A stretch of 51,773 nt of DNA from an uncultured Pelagibacteraceae bacterium (GCA_902572345.1 CACGEW010000008.1:1-51773); one strand, 5' to 3'; counted from the stretch's first letter, positions 1 to 7,976 are shown. The notes: generated by a model from the sequence alone, not told the origin. Made by a program: numbers and translations.

Positions 1-143
1 TTTTTAAATTATTAGCTAAAGCAGGAATTTTAGTTCGTAAAATGGATGTTTATGGTATTAAGAATTCATTAAGAATCACGATTGGAAAAAGTGAGGAAAA
101 TAGAAAATTAATTTCCAAAATGAAAAGTATATTAAATGTTTAG
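1..143 (+). CDS. hisC: Histidinol-phosphate aminotransferase, C-terminal end (partial)
   Basis: Only the last 46 codons are in the window, in the frame starting at base 3 and ending in TAG at 141-143. The segment GILVRKMDVYGIKNSLRITI matches the small-domain C-terminus of fold-type I PLP aminotransferases of the HisC family, where the final Arg-containing LRITIG motif contacts the substrate carboxylate/phosphate. HisC transaminates imidazole acetol phosphate in histidine synthesis, and in many alphaproteobacteria it also serves aromatic amino acid synthesis. Its stop overlaps the tyrA start by 8 nt (136-143), so the two are co-transcribed and probably translationally coupled. That fits a joint aromatic role. 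Assignment to HisC rather than another aminotransferase rests on the short match and on the tyrA neighbour. Confidence 0.8.
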   Translation, partial: FKLLAKAGILVRKMDVYGIKNSLRITIGKSEENRKLISKMKSILNV

Positions 144-1032
144 TAAGGTAAGTATAATCGGGTGTGGTTTAATTGGTTCTTCAATTTTGAGAGCAGTAGA
201 AGAAAAAAAATTAGCTTCTAAAATTAGTGTTTATGACAAAGCACCGAAAGTAACTGATTATTTAAAAAAGAACTTTTCAGTTGAAATTTGTAGCAATGTC
301 TCAGATGTAGTTAAGGACTCTGATTTAGTAATAATTGCCTCTCCTTTGAGTAGCTACAAAGAAATATTACTCTCTATTCAGTCTAACTTAAAAGAAAATG
401 TAATTTTAACTGACACAGGATCTGCAAAAAAAGAGGTGAATAAAATTATAAGCAACTTAAATCTTAAAAACGTTAATTGGATTGCTTCACACCCTATAGC
501 TGGAACAGAATACAGTGGTCCCGAAGCTGGTTTTGCAAGTTTATTTAAAAATAGATGGTGCATAATATCAGCAGACAAAAAAGTTTCCAAAGATAAGATA
601 AAATCTTTAGAACAATTTTGGTCAAAGCTCGGAAGCAAGACTAAATTTATGACATTTGAAGATCATGATTATGTTTTATCATTAACAAGCCATTTACCAC
701 ATGCTGTAGCTTACAGTATTGTAAAAACAGCAATTAACAATGAAGATAAATTTAAGCATGATGTTATTCAATATAGCGCTGGTGGATTGAGAGATTTTAC
801 AAGAATTGCAGCATCTGACCCTTTAATGTGGAAAGACATATTTGTTGATAATAGTGATAACATTCTTAAAGTTTTAGAAAATTACTCAAAGAATCTTAAT
901 GAAATTAAAGATGCTATAAAAAATAAGGACAGCAAAAAGCTTTTAGAGATTTTTTCATCAACTAAAAAAGTAAGAAAAGAAATTATAGAAGCCGGTCAAG
1001 ACACTGACAAACCAGGATTCGGAAGAAAATAA
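136..1032 (+). CDS. tyrA: Prephenate/arogenate dehydrogenase
   Basis: A 298-residue cytoplasmic NAD(P)-dependent dehydrogenase that oxidatively decarboxylates prephenate (or arogenate) towards tyrosine. The N-terminal Rossmann motif GCGLIGSS is at residues 9-16. The family motif SHPIAGTEYSGPEAGF follows near residue 117, and SHLPHAVAY near residue 185 holds the active-site His region. Length is typical of the stand-alone TyrA without chorismate mutase or ACT domain. The ATG at 136 lies inside the end of hisC (8-nt overlap), and the GXGXXG motif sits immediately after it, so no other start fits. Whether prephenate or arogenate is preferred cannot be read from the sequence. Arginine codons are AGA, as in the rest of the window. 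Confidence 0.95.
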   Translation: MFSKVSIIGCGLIGSSILRAVEEKKLASKISVYDKAPKVTDYLKKNFSVEICSNVSDVVKDSDLVIIASPLSSYKEILLSIQSNLKENVILTDTGSAKKEVNKIISNLNLKNVNWIASHPIAGTEYSGPEAGFASLFKNRWCIISADKKVSKDKIKSLEQFWSKLGSKTKFMTFEDHDYVLSLTSHLPHAVAYSIVKTAINNEDKFKHDVIQYSAGGLRDFTRIAASDPLMWKDIFVDNSDNILKVLENYSKNLNEIKDAIKNKDSKKLLEIFSSTKKVRKEIIEAGQDTDKPGFGRK

Positions 1033-1048
1033 TTAAGAGGAGTTCAAA

Positions 1049-1939
1049 ATTTTTAAGAAATTTACTGAGGAACATATTAAAGGAGATGGAGTAAATTTAT
1101 TTGTCCGCCGTGCAGGACCTCAAGAAGCCCCACCTATTGTGCTTCTTCACGGTTACCCGCAAACATCAGCTATGTGGCACCTTGTGGCCCCAATTCTTGC
1201 AAAATCATTTCAAGTTGTATGTCCCGATTTGCGAGGTTATGGAAAATCTGAGAAACCAGCTTCTGACACATCACACCTTACTTTTTCCAAGCGTGCAATG
1301 GCCCAGGATATAATCAAAGTGATGAAAAATTTAGGTCATAATAAATTTTTTGTTGGAGCTCATGATCGTGGAGCACGGGTGGCACATAGACTAGGGCTTG
1401 ATCATCCTGATAGTGTTGACTCAATGGTTCTTCTAGATATTGCACCTACCCGAGAGATGTATGATGGAACTACCACGAAGTTCGCACGCGCTTACTGGCA
1501 CTGGTTTTTTTTAATTCAACCACATCCTCTACCAGAACAAATTATATCAAAGGATCCTGAAGCTTTCTGGAAACTGAAGTGTTTCAACCAAACACGAGGT
1601 GAAAATCCTTTTTCTAAAGAAGCATTAGCGGAGTATTTAGAAGCTTTTAAACATCCTGATACAATTCATTCAAGTTGTGAAGATTATCGCGCGGCAGCAA
1701 CCATTGATATTGAGCACGACAATGCAGACAAAGGAAAAAAACTTTTAATGCCTATCTTGGCTCTTTGGGCAAAGCGAGGTGTAATCGAGACTTGTTTCGA
1801 TGCTCTTAAACTCTGGCGTTTACGCGCAGATAAAGTTGAAGGCGAAGCACTTCTGGCGGGACATTATTTGGCCGAAGAAATTCCTGAGGAAGTTGCTAAA
1901 CGTATGTCTGATTTTTTTTCACGCAATATTAAAAAATAA
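1049..1939 (+). CDS. Haloacetate (fluoroacetate) dehalogenase-like alpha/beta hydrolase, apparent ATT start
   Basis: The frame is open from 1037 and encodes about 296 residues if begun at ATT 1049, 6 nt after a strong Shine-Dalgarno AGAGGAG (1036-1042). The extension IFKKFTEEHIKGDGVNLFVR is the expected first strand of this family. The first conventional start (GTG 1139) would remove that strand. Seen: LLHGYPQTSAMWH oxyanion region; HDRGAR with the nucleophile Asp at about residue 106; AYWHWFF, matching the halide-binding His/Trp of fluoroacetate dehalogenases; and AGHYLAEE with the catalytic His. The family hydrolyses C-halogen bonds of haloacetates in the cytoplasm. Composition is clearly foreign: GC is far higher than in the neighbours, and arginine is encoded by CGC, CGT, CGA and CGG rather than AGA. 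This points to horizontal transfer. The substrate is inferred; an epoxide hydrolase-like activity is the main alternative. Confidence 0.85.
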   Translation: MFKKFTEEHIKGDGVNLFVRRAGPQEAPPIVLLHGYPQTSAMWHLVAPILAKSFQVVCPDLRGYGKSEKPASDTSHLTFSKRAMAQDIIKVMKNLGHNKFFVGAHDRGARVAHRLGLDHPDSVDSMVLLDIAPTREMYDGTTTKFARAYWHWFFLIQPHPLPEQIISKDPEAFWKLKCFNQTRGENPFSKEALAEYLEAFKHPDTIHSSCEDYRAAATIDIEHDNADKGKKLLMPILALWAKRGVIETCFDALKLWRLRADKVEGEALLAGHYLAEEIPEEVAKRMSDFFSRNIKK

Positions 1940-1951
1940 GCATTAAGTGGT

Positions 1952-2659
1952 TTAATTAAATTTTTTAATTTCAGTATAGATTTTATTTTCTATATCTTTA
2001 ACAAATTCTTCATTATCTTTACCCGACATGATTGGCTCTAAAAATGAAATGTGAATATCACCTGGGTATTTCATAAAACTACTCTTTGGCCAGATTTTAC
2101 CAGTATTAAGAGCTACAGGAATACAAGGTAAATTTAGAGCTTTGTAAATTCTACCAACTCCTTTTTTAAAAGGTGGATTTTCATCAATTTTTACTCTTGT
2201 TCCTTGTGGAAATATTAAAAGTGGTCTTTTATTTTTCTCAATTCTTTCTTTCACTCTATCAAAAAAATTTAAATTTTCTTTTGTTGTTGTCTCTCTTACT
2301 ATTGCTATTGAACCTATTTTTCTCAAGTACCACCCAAATAATGGAATATTAAGGAGTTCTTTTTTTAAAATAAAAATTGGACCATCTAAGGGTATCTGTA
2401 GAGCAAAAGTTTCAAACATAGATTGATGTGCAGAAGCTACAAAATAATTTTCTACTTTTTTGAGATTTTCTTCACCATGAAAAATTACTTTTGTATTTAA
2501 GATAATTCTCAAAATCAGCACTATATATTTTGCAGATAACCTTCCAAAAAAAATTGTAAACTTACTAGGTAAAACTAAGGTTGGAATTGCTAAAATAAAA
2601 ATTGTTATGAGACCAACGTATAAAAAAATATTAAAAATTAATGATCTAATAAATTGCAT
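1952..2659 (-). CDS. plsC: 1-acyl-sn-glycerol-3-phosphate acyltransferase (PlsC family)
   Basis: A 235-residue inner-membrane acyltransferase that would make phosphatidic acid from lysophosphatidic acid. A hydrophobic N-terminal segment (residues 8-30) is followed by the catalytic HX4(D/E) motif HQSMFE at 78-83 and the glycerophosphate-binding motif FPQGTR at about 150-155. Both acidic positions are variant (E for D in motif I, Q for E in PEGTR). I believe this pattern occurs in alphaproteobacterial homologues, so it does not suggest inactivity. Its ATG overlaps the lysA stop by one base (TAATG at 2657-2661), so it is the last gene of argH-lptM-lysA-plsC. It converges on the dehalogenase gene, with only 12 nt between the stops. 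Confidence 0.9.
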   Translation of the reverse strand: MQFIRSLIFNIFLYVGLITIFILAIPTLVLPSKFTIFFGRLSAKYIVLILRIILNTKVIFHGEENLKKVENYFVASAHQSMFETFALQIPLDGPIFILKKELLNIPLFGWYLRKIGSIAIVRETTTKENLNFFDRVKERIEKNKRPLLIFPQGTRVKIDENPPFKKGVGRIYKALNLPCIPVALNTGKIWPKSSFMKYPGDIHISFLEPIMSGKDNEEFVKDIENKIYTEIKKFN

Positions 2660-3888
2660 TAAGAATTAATCAATTTAAGTAAATTTTGCTTTTTTCTTAT
2701 ATATCTAAGTTTATTTTTATTGATTAAAATTTCAGCGACTAAAGGTCTAGTATTATAATTTGAAGACAACGAAGATCCGTATGCTCCAACATTAGTTATA
2801 GCCACAAACTCATTTTCATTTATTTTAGGATAGTTTTTATAAACTCCAAATTTACAAGTGCTCTCACATATTGGCCCTACAAATTCTATTTTACCTCTCA
2901 TTCTTGATGACTTTTTTGAAATAGGGATAATTTTATGAAAAGCTTCATACAAAGCCGGACGCATAAAATCATTCATACCAGCATCTAATATAATAAAATT
3001 TTTATTAGTGCCCTTTTTAATAAATTGTATTTTACTAATTAGTAGTCCAGTATTACCAATAATAGATCTGCCTGGTTCAAAAATTATTCTACAATTTAAC
3101 TTTTTAGAAAAATTATGTACCAGTTTAGAATATTTACTTAAATTAATTGGTTTTTCTTTATCAGTATAATTAATTCCAAAACCACCGCCCAAATCGACAT
3201 ATTTTAAATTCAGTTTTAATTCTTTTATTAATTTACTCATTACATTTAGAGTTTTTCTAAAAGGTGCATCGTTTAAAATTTGACTACCAATATGCACACT
3301 CAATGCATCTAATTTTACGTTTTTAAAAGACTCAATTGTTTTAAGAAATGCCTTAAAATTTTTAATTGATAAGCCGAATTTGTTTTCTGCTTTACCAGTT
3401 GATATATTTTTATGTGTTTTGGCATCAACATTTGGATTTAATCTAAATCCTATTGAAACTTTCTTCCTTAATTTTCTTGATAAATTATTTATTAATTTGG
3501 CTTCACTTTCAGACTCGCAATTGATTAATAATATTTTTTTATTGATAGCAATTTTAAGCTCCTCTTCAGTTTTACCCACTCCAGAAAAAACAATTTTATT
3601 AGGTTTAATGCCTGCTTTTAAAGCTTTTAATAATTCACCACCAGAAACCACATCAGCCCCAGCACCTAGTTTGCCAAGTATACGAAGTATATTTAAGTTA
3701 CTATTAGATTTTGCAGCAAAACAAATTAAAGGATTAGTTTTTTTAAAAGTATTGGCAAATTTTAAAAAATTGAATGTAATTTGATTTTCTGAATAAATAT
3801 AAAAGGGTGTTTTATTTTTTTTTAAAATATTTTTGATTGATAGTTTCTCAACAAATAAATTTTTACCTACATATCTTAAATTTTGCAT
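2659..3888 (-). CDS. lysA: Diaminopimelate decarboxylase
   Basis: A 409-residue PLP enzyme that decarboxylates meso-diaminopimelate to L-lysine, the last step of lysine synthesis. It is an alanine-racemase-type TIM barrel. The Schiff-base lysine is K60 in CFAAKSNSN. GGGFGINY (phosphate binding) and EPGRSI follow. GPICESTCKFG near the C-terminal domain carries the catalytic Cys supplied across the dimer. Length is normal. It follows the LptM-like gene by 4 nt and shares a TAATG junction with plsC. The pairing lptM-lysA after argH is common in proteobacteria, which supports all three calls. Confidence 0.95.
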   Translation of the reverse strand: MQNLRYVGKNLFVEKLSIKNILKKNKTPFYIYSENQITFNFLKFANTFKKTNPLICFAAKSNSNLNILRILGKLGAGADVVSGGELLKALKAGIKPNKIVFSGVGKTEEELKIAINKKILLINCESESEAKLINNLSRKLRKKVSIGFRLNPNVDAKTHKNISTGKAENKFGLSIKNFKAFLKTIESFKNVKLDALSVHIGSQILNDAPFRKTLNVMSKLIKELKLNLKYVDLGGGFGINYTDKEKPINLSKYSKLVHNFSKKLNCRIIFEPGRSIIGNTGLLISKIQFIKKGTNKNFIILDAGMNDFMRPALYEAFHKIIPISKKSSRMRGKIEFVGPICESTCKFGVYKNYPKINENEFVAITNVGAYGSSLSSNYNTRPLVAEILINKNKLRYIRKKQNLLKLINS

Positions 3889-3892
3889 AAGA

Positions 3893-4003
3893 TTATGAAA
3901 TTATATTGACCTGATCTATTTTACCTTGGTACTTAGGCTCAGATTTTTTTCCGCAACTTGTTAAAATAAAAACTATCAAGAAAAAAGCAGTTATTAGTCT
4001 CAT
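3893..4003 (-). CDS. lptM: Small LptM/YifL-type lipoprotein
   Basis: A 36-residue ORF that standard length cutoffs miss. It starts at ATG 4003, sharing one base with the argH stop (TAATG), and ends just upstream of lysA. The N-terminus is a short hydrophobic signal followed by the lipobox LTSC at residues 14-17, then GKKSEPKYQGK. This is the usual LptM layout: a lipidated Cys, Gly and a short polar tail. LptM (YifL) is a small outer-membrane-directed lipoprotein that in E. coli assists disulfide maturation of the LPS translocon LptD. Function here is inferred from family and position only. The argH-lptM-lysA context strongly favours a real gene over a chance ORF. Confidence 0.8.
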   Translation of the reverse strand: MRLITAFFLIVFILTSCGKKSEPKYQGKIDQVNIIS

Positions 4004-5382
4004 TATATTTCCCTTTTATATTTTTTTATCATTGATTTAACATTAATTATAGATGTTCCTCCATGAGATTTTTTTGCATTCATAGAATTTTTAACATCAA
4101 ACACTTTTAAAGTACTTTTATCTAAATCTTTATAAAATTTTTTAATTTCTTCTAGACTTAAGTCAGATAACATTTTTTTATTTTTTTCTGCGTAGTTAAC
4201 AAGTTTTGCTGAAATAGCGTAAGACTCTCTAAACGATAAATCTTTATTTTTAACAAGATAGTCTGCAAAATCAGTTGCTGTGGTGTAACCTTGGTTAGCC
4301 ATAGAAAGCATATTTGTTTTATTAGGAATTACAGAACCTATCAATTCAGCGCTTATAGTTAGTGTATCTTTTAAAGTATCATAGCCGCCAAAAACTAACT
4401 CTTTATCATCCTGCATATCTTTAAAATATGACATGGGAAGACCTTTCATTATTGTTAGCATTGCATTTAACTTTCCATAATTTATTCCAACTTTTCCTCT
4501 AATTAGTTCTGCAGGATCAGGATTCTTTTTCTGTGGCATAATTGAAGATCCTGTAAGCATACTGTCTTTAAATGAAATTAAATTAAAGGCATTTGAATTA
4601 TAAATAATAAAATCTTCAGCTAATCTTGATAAGTGCATTGCACAAACAGCAGAAGCATATAAAAAATCGATTGCAAAATCTCTATCAGACACAGAGTCCA
4701 TAGAATTATCTGTAGGTTTTTTAAAACCAAGTGTTTTTGCAGTATAGGTTCTATCTATTTTATAAGATGTTCCTGAGAGAGCCGCAGATCCAAGTGGACA
4801 CTCGTCTAAAAGTTCAAGATTATTTTCAAATCTTTTTTTATCTCTTTTTAACATTTCATAGTACGACAACAAATAATGAGCGAATGAAATAGGTTGCGCA
4901 TTTTTTAAATGTGTCAATCCAGGCATAACCGTATCTGTATTTTTTTCAGCTTTTTTAATTAGATTTTTCATAACAACTGAAATGTCTTTTATAATTTCGT
5001 TTGATGCTTCTTTAACCCATAGTTTAAAATCAGTTACCACTTGATCATTTCTTGATCTTGCAGTGTGCAAGAATCCAGCTGAGGGACCAATGATCTCAAA
5101 TAATGCTTTTTCTATATTTAAATGAATATCCTCGAACTTTTCTTTAAACTCAAAATTTCCTCTATCTATCTGAGCTTTAATTTTTTTAAGCCCATTGATA
5201 ATTTTGTTGCCGTCTTCACTTTTAATGATCTTTTGTTTTATAAGCATTTGCGTGTGTACAACAGATGCAGCTATATCTTGTTCATAAAGTCTTTTATCAA
5301 TATGAATTGAAGACCCAATCTTTTGAAAAGATTGAGACGTTTTGTTTTTAAATCTATTAGACCAAATTGTTTTATTTTTCAT
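4003..5382 (-). CDS. argH: Argininosuccinate lyase
   Basis: A 459-residue member of the fumarase/aspartase superfamily that splits argininosuccinate into arginine and fumarate in the cytoplasm; the enzyme is a homotetramer. Seen: HTARSRND at 106-113, GLTHLKNAQP at 155-164 with the catalytic-region His, and the superfamily signature GSSIMPQKKNPD at 278-289 carrying the catalytic Ser on the mobile loop. Length is standard. It heads the argH-lptM-lysA-plsC run. It is divergent from the TlpA-like gene with only 30 nt between start codons, so promoters for the pair must overlap each other or the coding regions. Confidence 0.97.
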   Translation of the reverse strand: MKNKTIWSNRFKNKTSQSFQKIGSSIHIDKRLYEQDIAASVVHTQMLIKQKIIKSEDGNKIINGLKKIKAQIDRGNFEFKEKFEDIHLNIEKALFEIIGPSAGFLHTARSRNDQVVTDFKLWVKEASNEIIKDISVVMKNLIKKAEKNTDTVMPGLTHLKNAQPISFAHYLLSYYEMLKRDKKRFENNLELLDECPLGSAALSGTSYKIDRTYTAKTLGFKKPTDNSMDSVSDRDFAIDFLYASAVCAMHLSRLAEDFIIYNSNAFNLISFKDSMLTGSSIMPQKKNPDPAELIRGKVGINYGKLNAMLTIMKGLPMSYFKDMQDDKELVFGGYDTLKDTLTISAELIGSVIPNKTNMLSMANQGYTTATDFADYLVKNKDLSFRESYAISAKLVNYAEKNKKMLSDLSLEEIKKFYKDLDKSTLKVFDVKNSMNAKKSHGGTSIINVKSMIKKYKREI

Positions 5383-5412
5383 TTTACTGTGTTATTTCTA
5401 ATTTAAATTAAT

Positions 5413-5940
5413 ATGAAAATTAGTAAATCTTTTAAAATCTATATTCACATAATCCTTCTATATTTGATTAGCCACAATCTTTATGGAGCGGAAGATTTTT
5501 CAAAAAATATAGTAATTCACGAAAAACCGACTCAAATTAAAGAATTAAAATTCAAAGATTCAGATCTTAATGATGTCGATTTAACTAACAAAAAAGGCAA
5601 CATCATGATCTTAAATTTCTGGGCTACCTGGTGTGCTCCATGTAAACGAGAGATGCCCTCGCTTGAAGAATTAACTAATCAATTTCCACAAGTTAAAGTT
5701 TACGCCATTAACATGGAACAACCCAATAAACTGAAAGTAAGAGATTTTTTCAGAAGCATTGGCGTTGCTAGTCTAGACACTTACTATGATCCAAAGTTAA
5801 AATTAGTAAAACAATTCAAAATGCGAGGACTTCCCACAAGTATTTTGATCGATAAAAATGGCAATGAATTTGGTAGAGTCATCGGCGAAATTGATTTTGT
5901 GAGCGATGATTTTATAAGCTTAATAAAAGAATATATTTAG
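5413..5940 (+). CDS. tlpA: TlpA-like periplasmic thiol:disulfide oxidoreductase
   Basis: A 175-residue thioredoxin-fold protein. An N-terminal hydrophobic segment (about residues 8-25, ending HNLYG-AEDF) acts as signal peptide or anchor. The redox motif is WCAPCK (C74, C77) within NFWATWCAPCKREMPSL. The cis-Pro region is GLPTSILIDKNG near residue 145. Such proteins keep cysteines reduced in the periplasm, for example during cytochrome c or CuA maturation. TlpA is the best family name; a CcmG/ResA-type role cannot be excluded. It is divergent from argH and convergent with the HIG1-like gene (4-nt overlap of 3' ends). Confidence 0.88.
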   Translation: MKISKSFKIYIHIILLYLISHNLYGAEDFSKNIVIHEKPTQIKELKFKDSDLNDVDLTNKKGNIMILNFWATWCAPCKREMPSLEELTNQFPQVKVYAINMEQPNKLKVRDFFRSIGVASLDTYYDPKLKLVKQFKMRGLPTSILIDKNGNEFGRVIGEIDFVSDDFISLIKEYI

Positions 5941-6137
5941 TTTTTAAAAAAATAAGCCATTAAAACCAAAACTATAATTGCAATAAACTGAAGTAGAACA
6001 CGTAATTGCATTAATTTGTTTGAATATTTTTTACTAGTACTTCCACCCTTAAATAAAGTATATATACCCATTATTAAAACTATGGCTACAGCACCTAATA
6101 AAGTAAAACCTATAAAATTAAAAAAAAATTCAGACAT
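5937..6137 (-). CDS. Small twin-transmembrane protein, HIG1-domain type
   Basis: A 66-residue protein with two predicted membrane helices (about residues 8-28 and 46-63) joined by a basic loop, and the motif SNKLMQLRVLLQ before helix 2. That layout and motif match the HIG1 domain family, whose mitochondrial members (Rcf1, HIGD) associate with cytochrome oxidase and whose alphaproteobacterial members are short twin-helix proteins. A role near respiratory complexes is inference. The start codon is only 16 nt from the divergent carboxylesterase start, and the 3' end overlaps the TlpA-like gene by 4 nt. Confidence 0.75.
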   Translation of the reverse strand: MSEFFFNFIGFTLLGAVAIVLIMGIYTLFKGGSTSKKYSNKLMQLRVLLQFIAIIVLVLMAYFFKN

Positions 6138-6153
6138 TTAATAATCTACTATC

Positions 6154-6810
6154 ATGACCTATTCATTAAATACAATTGTTTTAGAACCTCTTTCTAAAAA
6201 TAAACCCAAAAACGCCGTAATACTTTGCCACGGTTATGGAGGTGATGGTAATGATATCTCAATCCTTGCAAATTACTGGCGTGCTCATTTACCAGACACA
6301 ATATTTATTTGCCCAGATGCCCCTGAGAAATGTGCGGCAAGCCCTTCAGGTTTTCAATGGTTTGATTTAATGGATCAAACCCCTGAACAAGTTTTAGCTA
6401 AATCATTAGTCGCAGAGAATAAATTAAATAAGCTTATTGACGAGGTAAAAACAAAAAATAATTTAAAAACTGATCAAATTATCATTGGAGGATTTAGTCA
6501 AGGCTGCATGATTACTTTACAGACAGGTTTAAAAAGAAAAGACTCTGTGAATTCTGTAATTGGCTACTCAGGTAGAATTATTGACGCTGAACATCTTTCA
6601 AAAAATATTAATTCTAGACCAAAGATTTGTTTAATGCATGGGGACATAGATCAAGTTGTTTCTATCGACTCATTATTAGAGGCTAAAGACTTTTTTAATA
6701 AAAATAATTACGAAATTGAAACACATATTTTCAAAAACTGTGAACATCGTATACCAACTGAAGGGTCAAGTTTGGGCCTACAATTTATTAAAAAACAATT
6801 TAATTCTTAA
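6154..6810 (+). CDS. Carboxylesterase / phospholipase, alpha/beta hydrolase (YpfH/EST family)
   Basis: A 218-residue serine hydrolase of the phospholipase/carboxylesterase family. CHGYGGDGND near residue 25-34 is the oxyanion region. GFSQG at 113-117 gives nucleophile S115. HGDIDQVV holds the catalytic Asp and NCEHRIP the catalytic His. There is no signal peptide, so it is cytoplasmic. These enzymes cleave short acyl esters or lysophospholipids; the true substrate is unknown. It is divergent from the HIG1-like gene (16-nt gap) and followed by a hairpin-rich spacer before the HNH gene. Confidence 0.88.
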   Translation: MTYSLNTIVLEPLSKNKPKNAVILCHGYGGDGNDISILANYWRAHLPDTIFICPDAPEKCAASPSGFQWFDLMDQTPEQVLAKSLVAENKLNKLIDEVKTKNNLKTDQIIIGGFSQGCMITLQTGLKRKDSVNSVIGYSGRIIDAEHLSKNINSRPKICLMHGDIDQVVSIDSLLEAKDFFNKNNYEIETHIFKNCEHRIPTEGSSLGLQFIKKQFNS

Positions 6811-6820
6811 TTATTTATAG

Positions 6821-6858
6821 TGATACATAATTATAACTTGATATAATTTTTTGTATCA
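6821..6858 (+). promoter_or_regulatory. Hairpin overlapping a -10-like box before the HNH gene
   Basis: TGATACA (6821-6827) pairs with TGTATCA (6852-6858), and an inner stem AATTATA/TATAATT closes a 6-nt loop with a small T bulge. TATAAT at 6842-6847 lies in the inner right arm and is spaced to give a transcript starting about 20 nt before the HNH start. A hairpin, a promoter or both are possible. There is no T-tract after it, so a simple terminator is unlikely. Confidence 0.35.
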
Positions 6859-6872
6859 GTTAGCTTTAAAAC

Positions 6873-7442
6873 ATGATTATTTCTTCGGTCGATAAAGTCC
6901 CACTTGAAAAGTGTCCAGCGCTAGTATTGAATGCTGACTTTAGGCCCTTAAGTTATTACCCACTTTCAATTTGGTGTTGGCAAGATGCAGTTAAGTCAGT
7001 TTTTTTAGACAGAGTAAGTATAGTTTCAAATTACAAAAGAAAAATTAGAAGTCCTTCATTTGAAATGAACTTACCAAGCGTTATTGCACTTAAAAATTTT
7101 ATACAACCATCAAAAAATCCGAACTTTACAAGATTTAATGTTTTTTTAAGAGACAAGTTTTCTTGTCAGTATTGTGGAGATAAAAAAGATTTAACTTTTG
7201 ATCATTTATTACCTAAATCAAGAGGTGGCTTAACTGATTGGAACAATGTTGTGACAGCTTGCTCGAGCTGTAATGTTAAAAAAGGTGGAAAGCTTTACAA
7301 AGACTGTGATCTTAAATTAGCAAATAAACCGTACGCACCGACTGTAGAAGATTTACATAGAAACGGGAGAAACTTTCCACCAAACTTTTTACATGAAAGT
7401 TGGATGGATTATTTATACTGGGATATCGAGTTAGAACCCTAG
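6873..7442 (+). CDS. HNH endonuclease domain protein
   Basis: A 189-residue protein with a C-terminal-half HNH fold. A CXXC zinc pair (C98, C101 in CQYCGD) is followed by the catalytic FDHLLPKSRGG (D110, H111), then WNN and a second CXXC pair (C130, C133 in CSSCN). The N-terminal 90 residues (LNADFRPLSYYPLSIW) match the stand-alone HNH proteins found throughout alphaproteobacteria. These are usually chromosomal housekeeping genes rather than homing or restriction enzymes, and their cellular role is unknown. The TAG stop abuts the convergent coq7 stop exactly (7442/7443). Confidence 0.9.
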   Translation: MIISSVDKVPLEKCPALVLNADFRPLSYYPLSIWCWQDAVKSVFLDRVSIVSNYKRKIRSPSFEMNLPSVIALKNFIQPSKNPNFTRFNVFLRDKFSCQYCGDKKDLTFDHLLPKSRGGLTDWNNVVTACSSCNVKKGGKLYKDCDLKLANKPYAPTVEDLHRNGRNFPPNFLHESWMDYLYWDIELEP

Positions 7443-7976
7443 TTAAATTTTTTCTGATATTGTAATTGCTATTCTAGAAGAAGTTTTGATCACTTTATCC
7501 AAAACTCCAAATAAACCTTTTTTAGTAGCCCCATTATCATAGGCAATATCTTTATGATGTAATTCGTCATCTCTAAATTTTTTTATTTTTTCTTTTAATT
7601 CTTTTTCATCATCACCAAGTTTATAAGTTTGATCTTTGTAGTGACCATCAATTACTTCTTCTACCGAAGCCGTACAAAGCATTGCCGCTTTCTCTCCTAG
7701 CATTGCAGTTCCAAATCCAAGGGTTACACCCATTATATCCCAGAGAGGCAATAGTTTTGTTGGTTTAATATTTCTTTTCTTAATTTCTTTATCAAAAAAC
7801 TCATAGTGCTCTTTTTCATGTTCTTTCATCTCTTCAATTTTCTTTTTCAAAAATTCATCTTGTTTGAAAGTTTTAAGGGCTAGAAGTTGTCCTTCATATA
7901 TTTTAATAGCACCGCGCTCACCCGCATGGTCAACTCTTATAATTTCTTCTAACGTTTTTTTGTTAGTTTTTTCCAT
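7443..7976 (-). CDS. coq7: Demethoxyubiquinone hydroxylase (Coq7)
   Basis: A 177-residue di-iron membrane-associated monooxygenase of ubiquinone synthesis, catalysing the C6 (or equivalent) ring hydroxylation. The ferritin-like four-helix bundle shows the metal ligands twice: E20 in RVDHAGERGA, the EXXH at 54-57 (EKEH), E106/E107 in SVEEVIDGHY, and E138/H141 in DELHH. Length fits bacterial Coq7. The start is inside the end of dsbB (14-nt overlap). The yqaA-dsbB-coq7 order on the minus strand suggests one transcript. SAR11 is aerobic with a ubiquinone chain, consistent with this O2-dependent enzyme. Confidence 0.95.
   Translation of the reverse strand: MEKTNKKTLEEIIRVDHAGERGAIKIYEGQLLALKTFKQDEFLKKKIEEMKEHEKEHYEFFDKEIKKRNIKPTKLLPLWDIMGVTLGFGTAMLGEKAAMLCTASVEEVIDGHYKDQTYKLGDDEKELKEKIKKFRDDELHHKDIAYDNGATKKGLFGVLDKVIKTSSRIAITISEKI

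Noticed and set aside
3380-3784. 134-codon open frame antisense to lysA
   Set aside because: Hydrophobic-looking product arises from complement of Lys/Asn-rich coding sequence; lysA is intact on the other strand.
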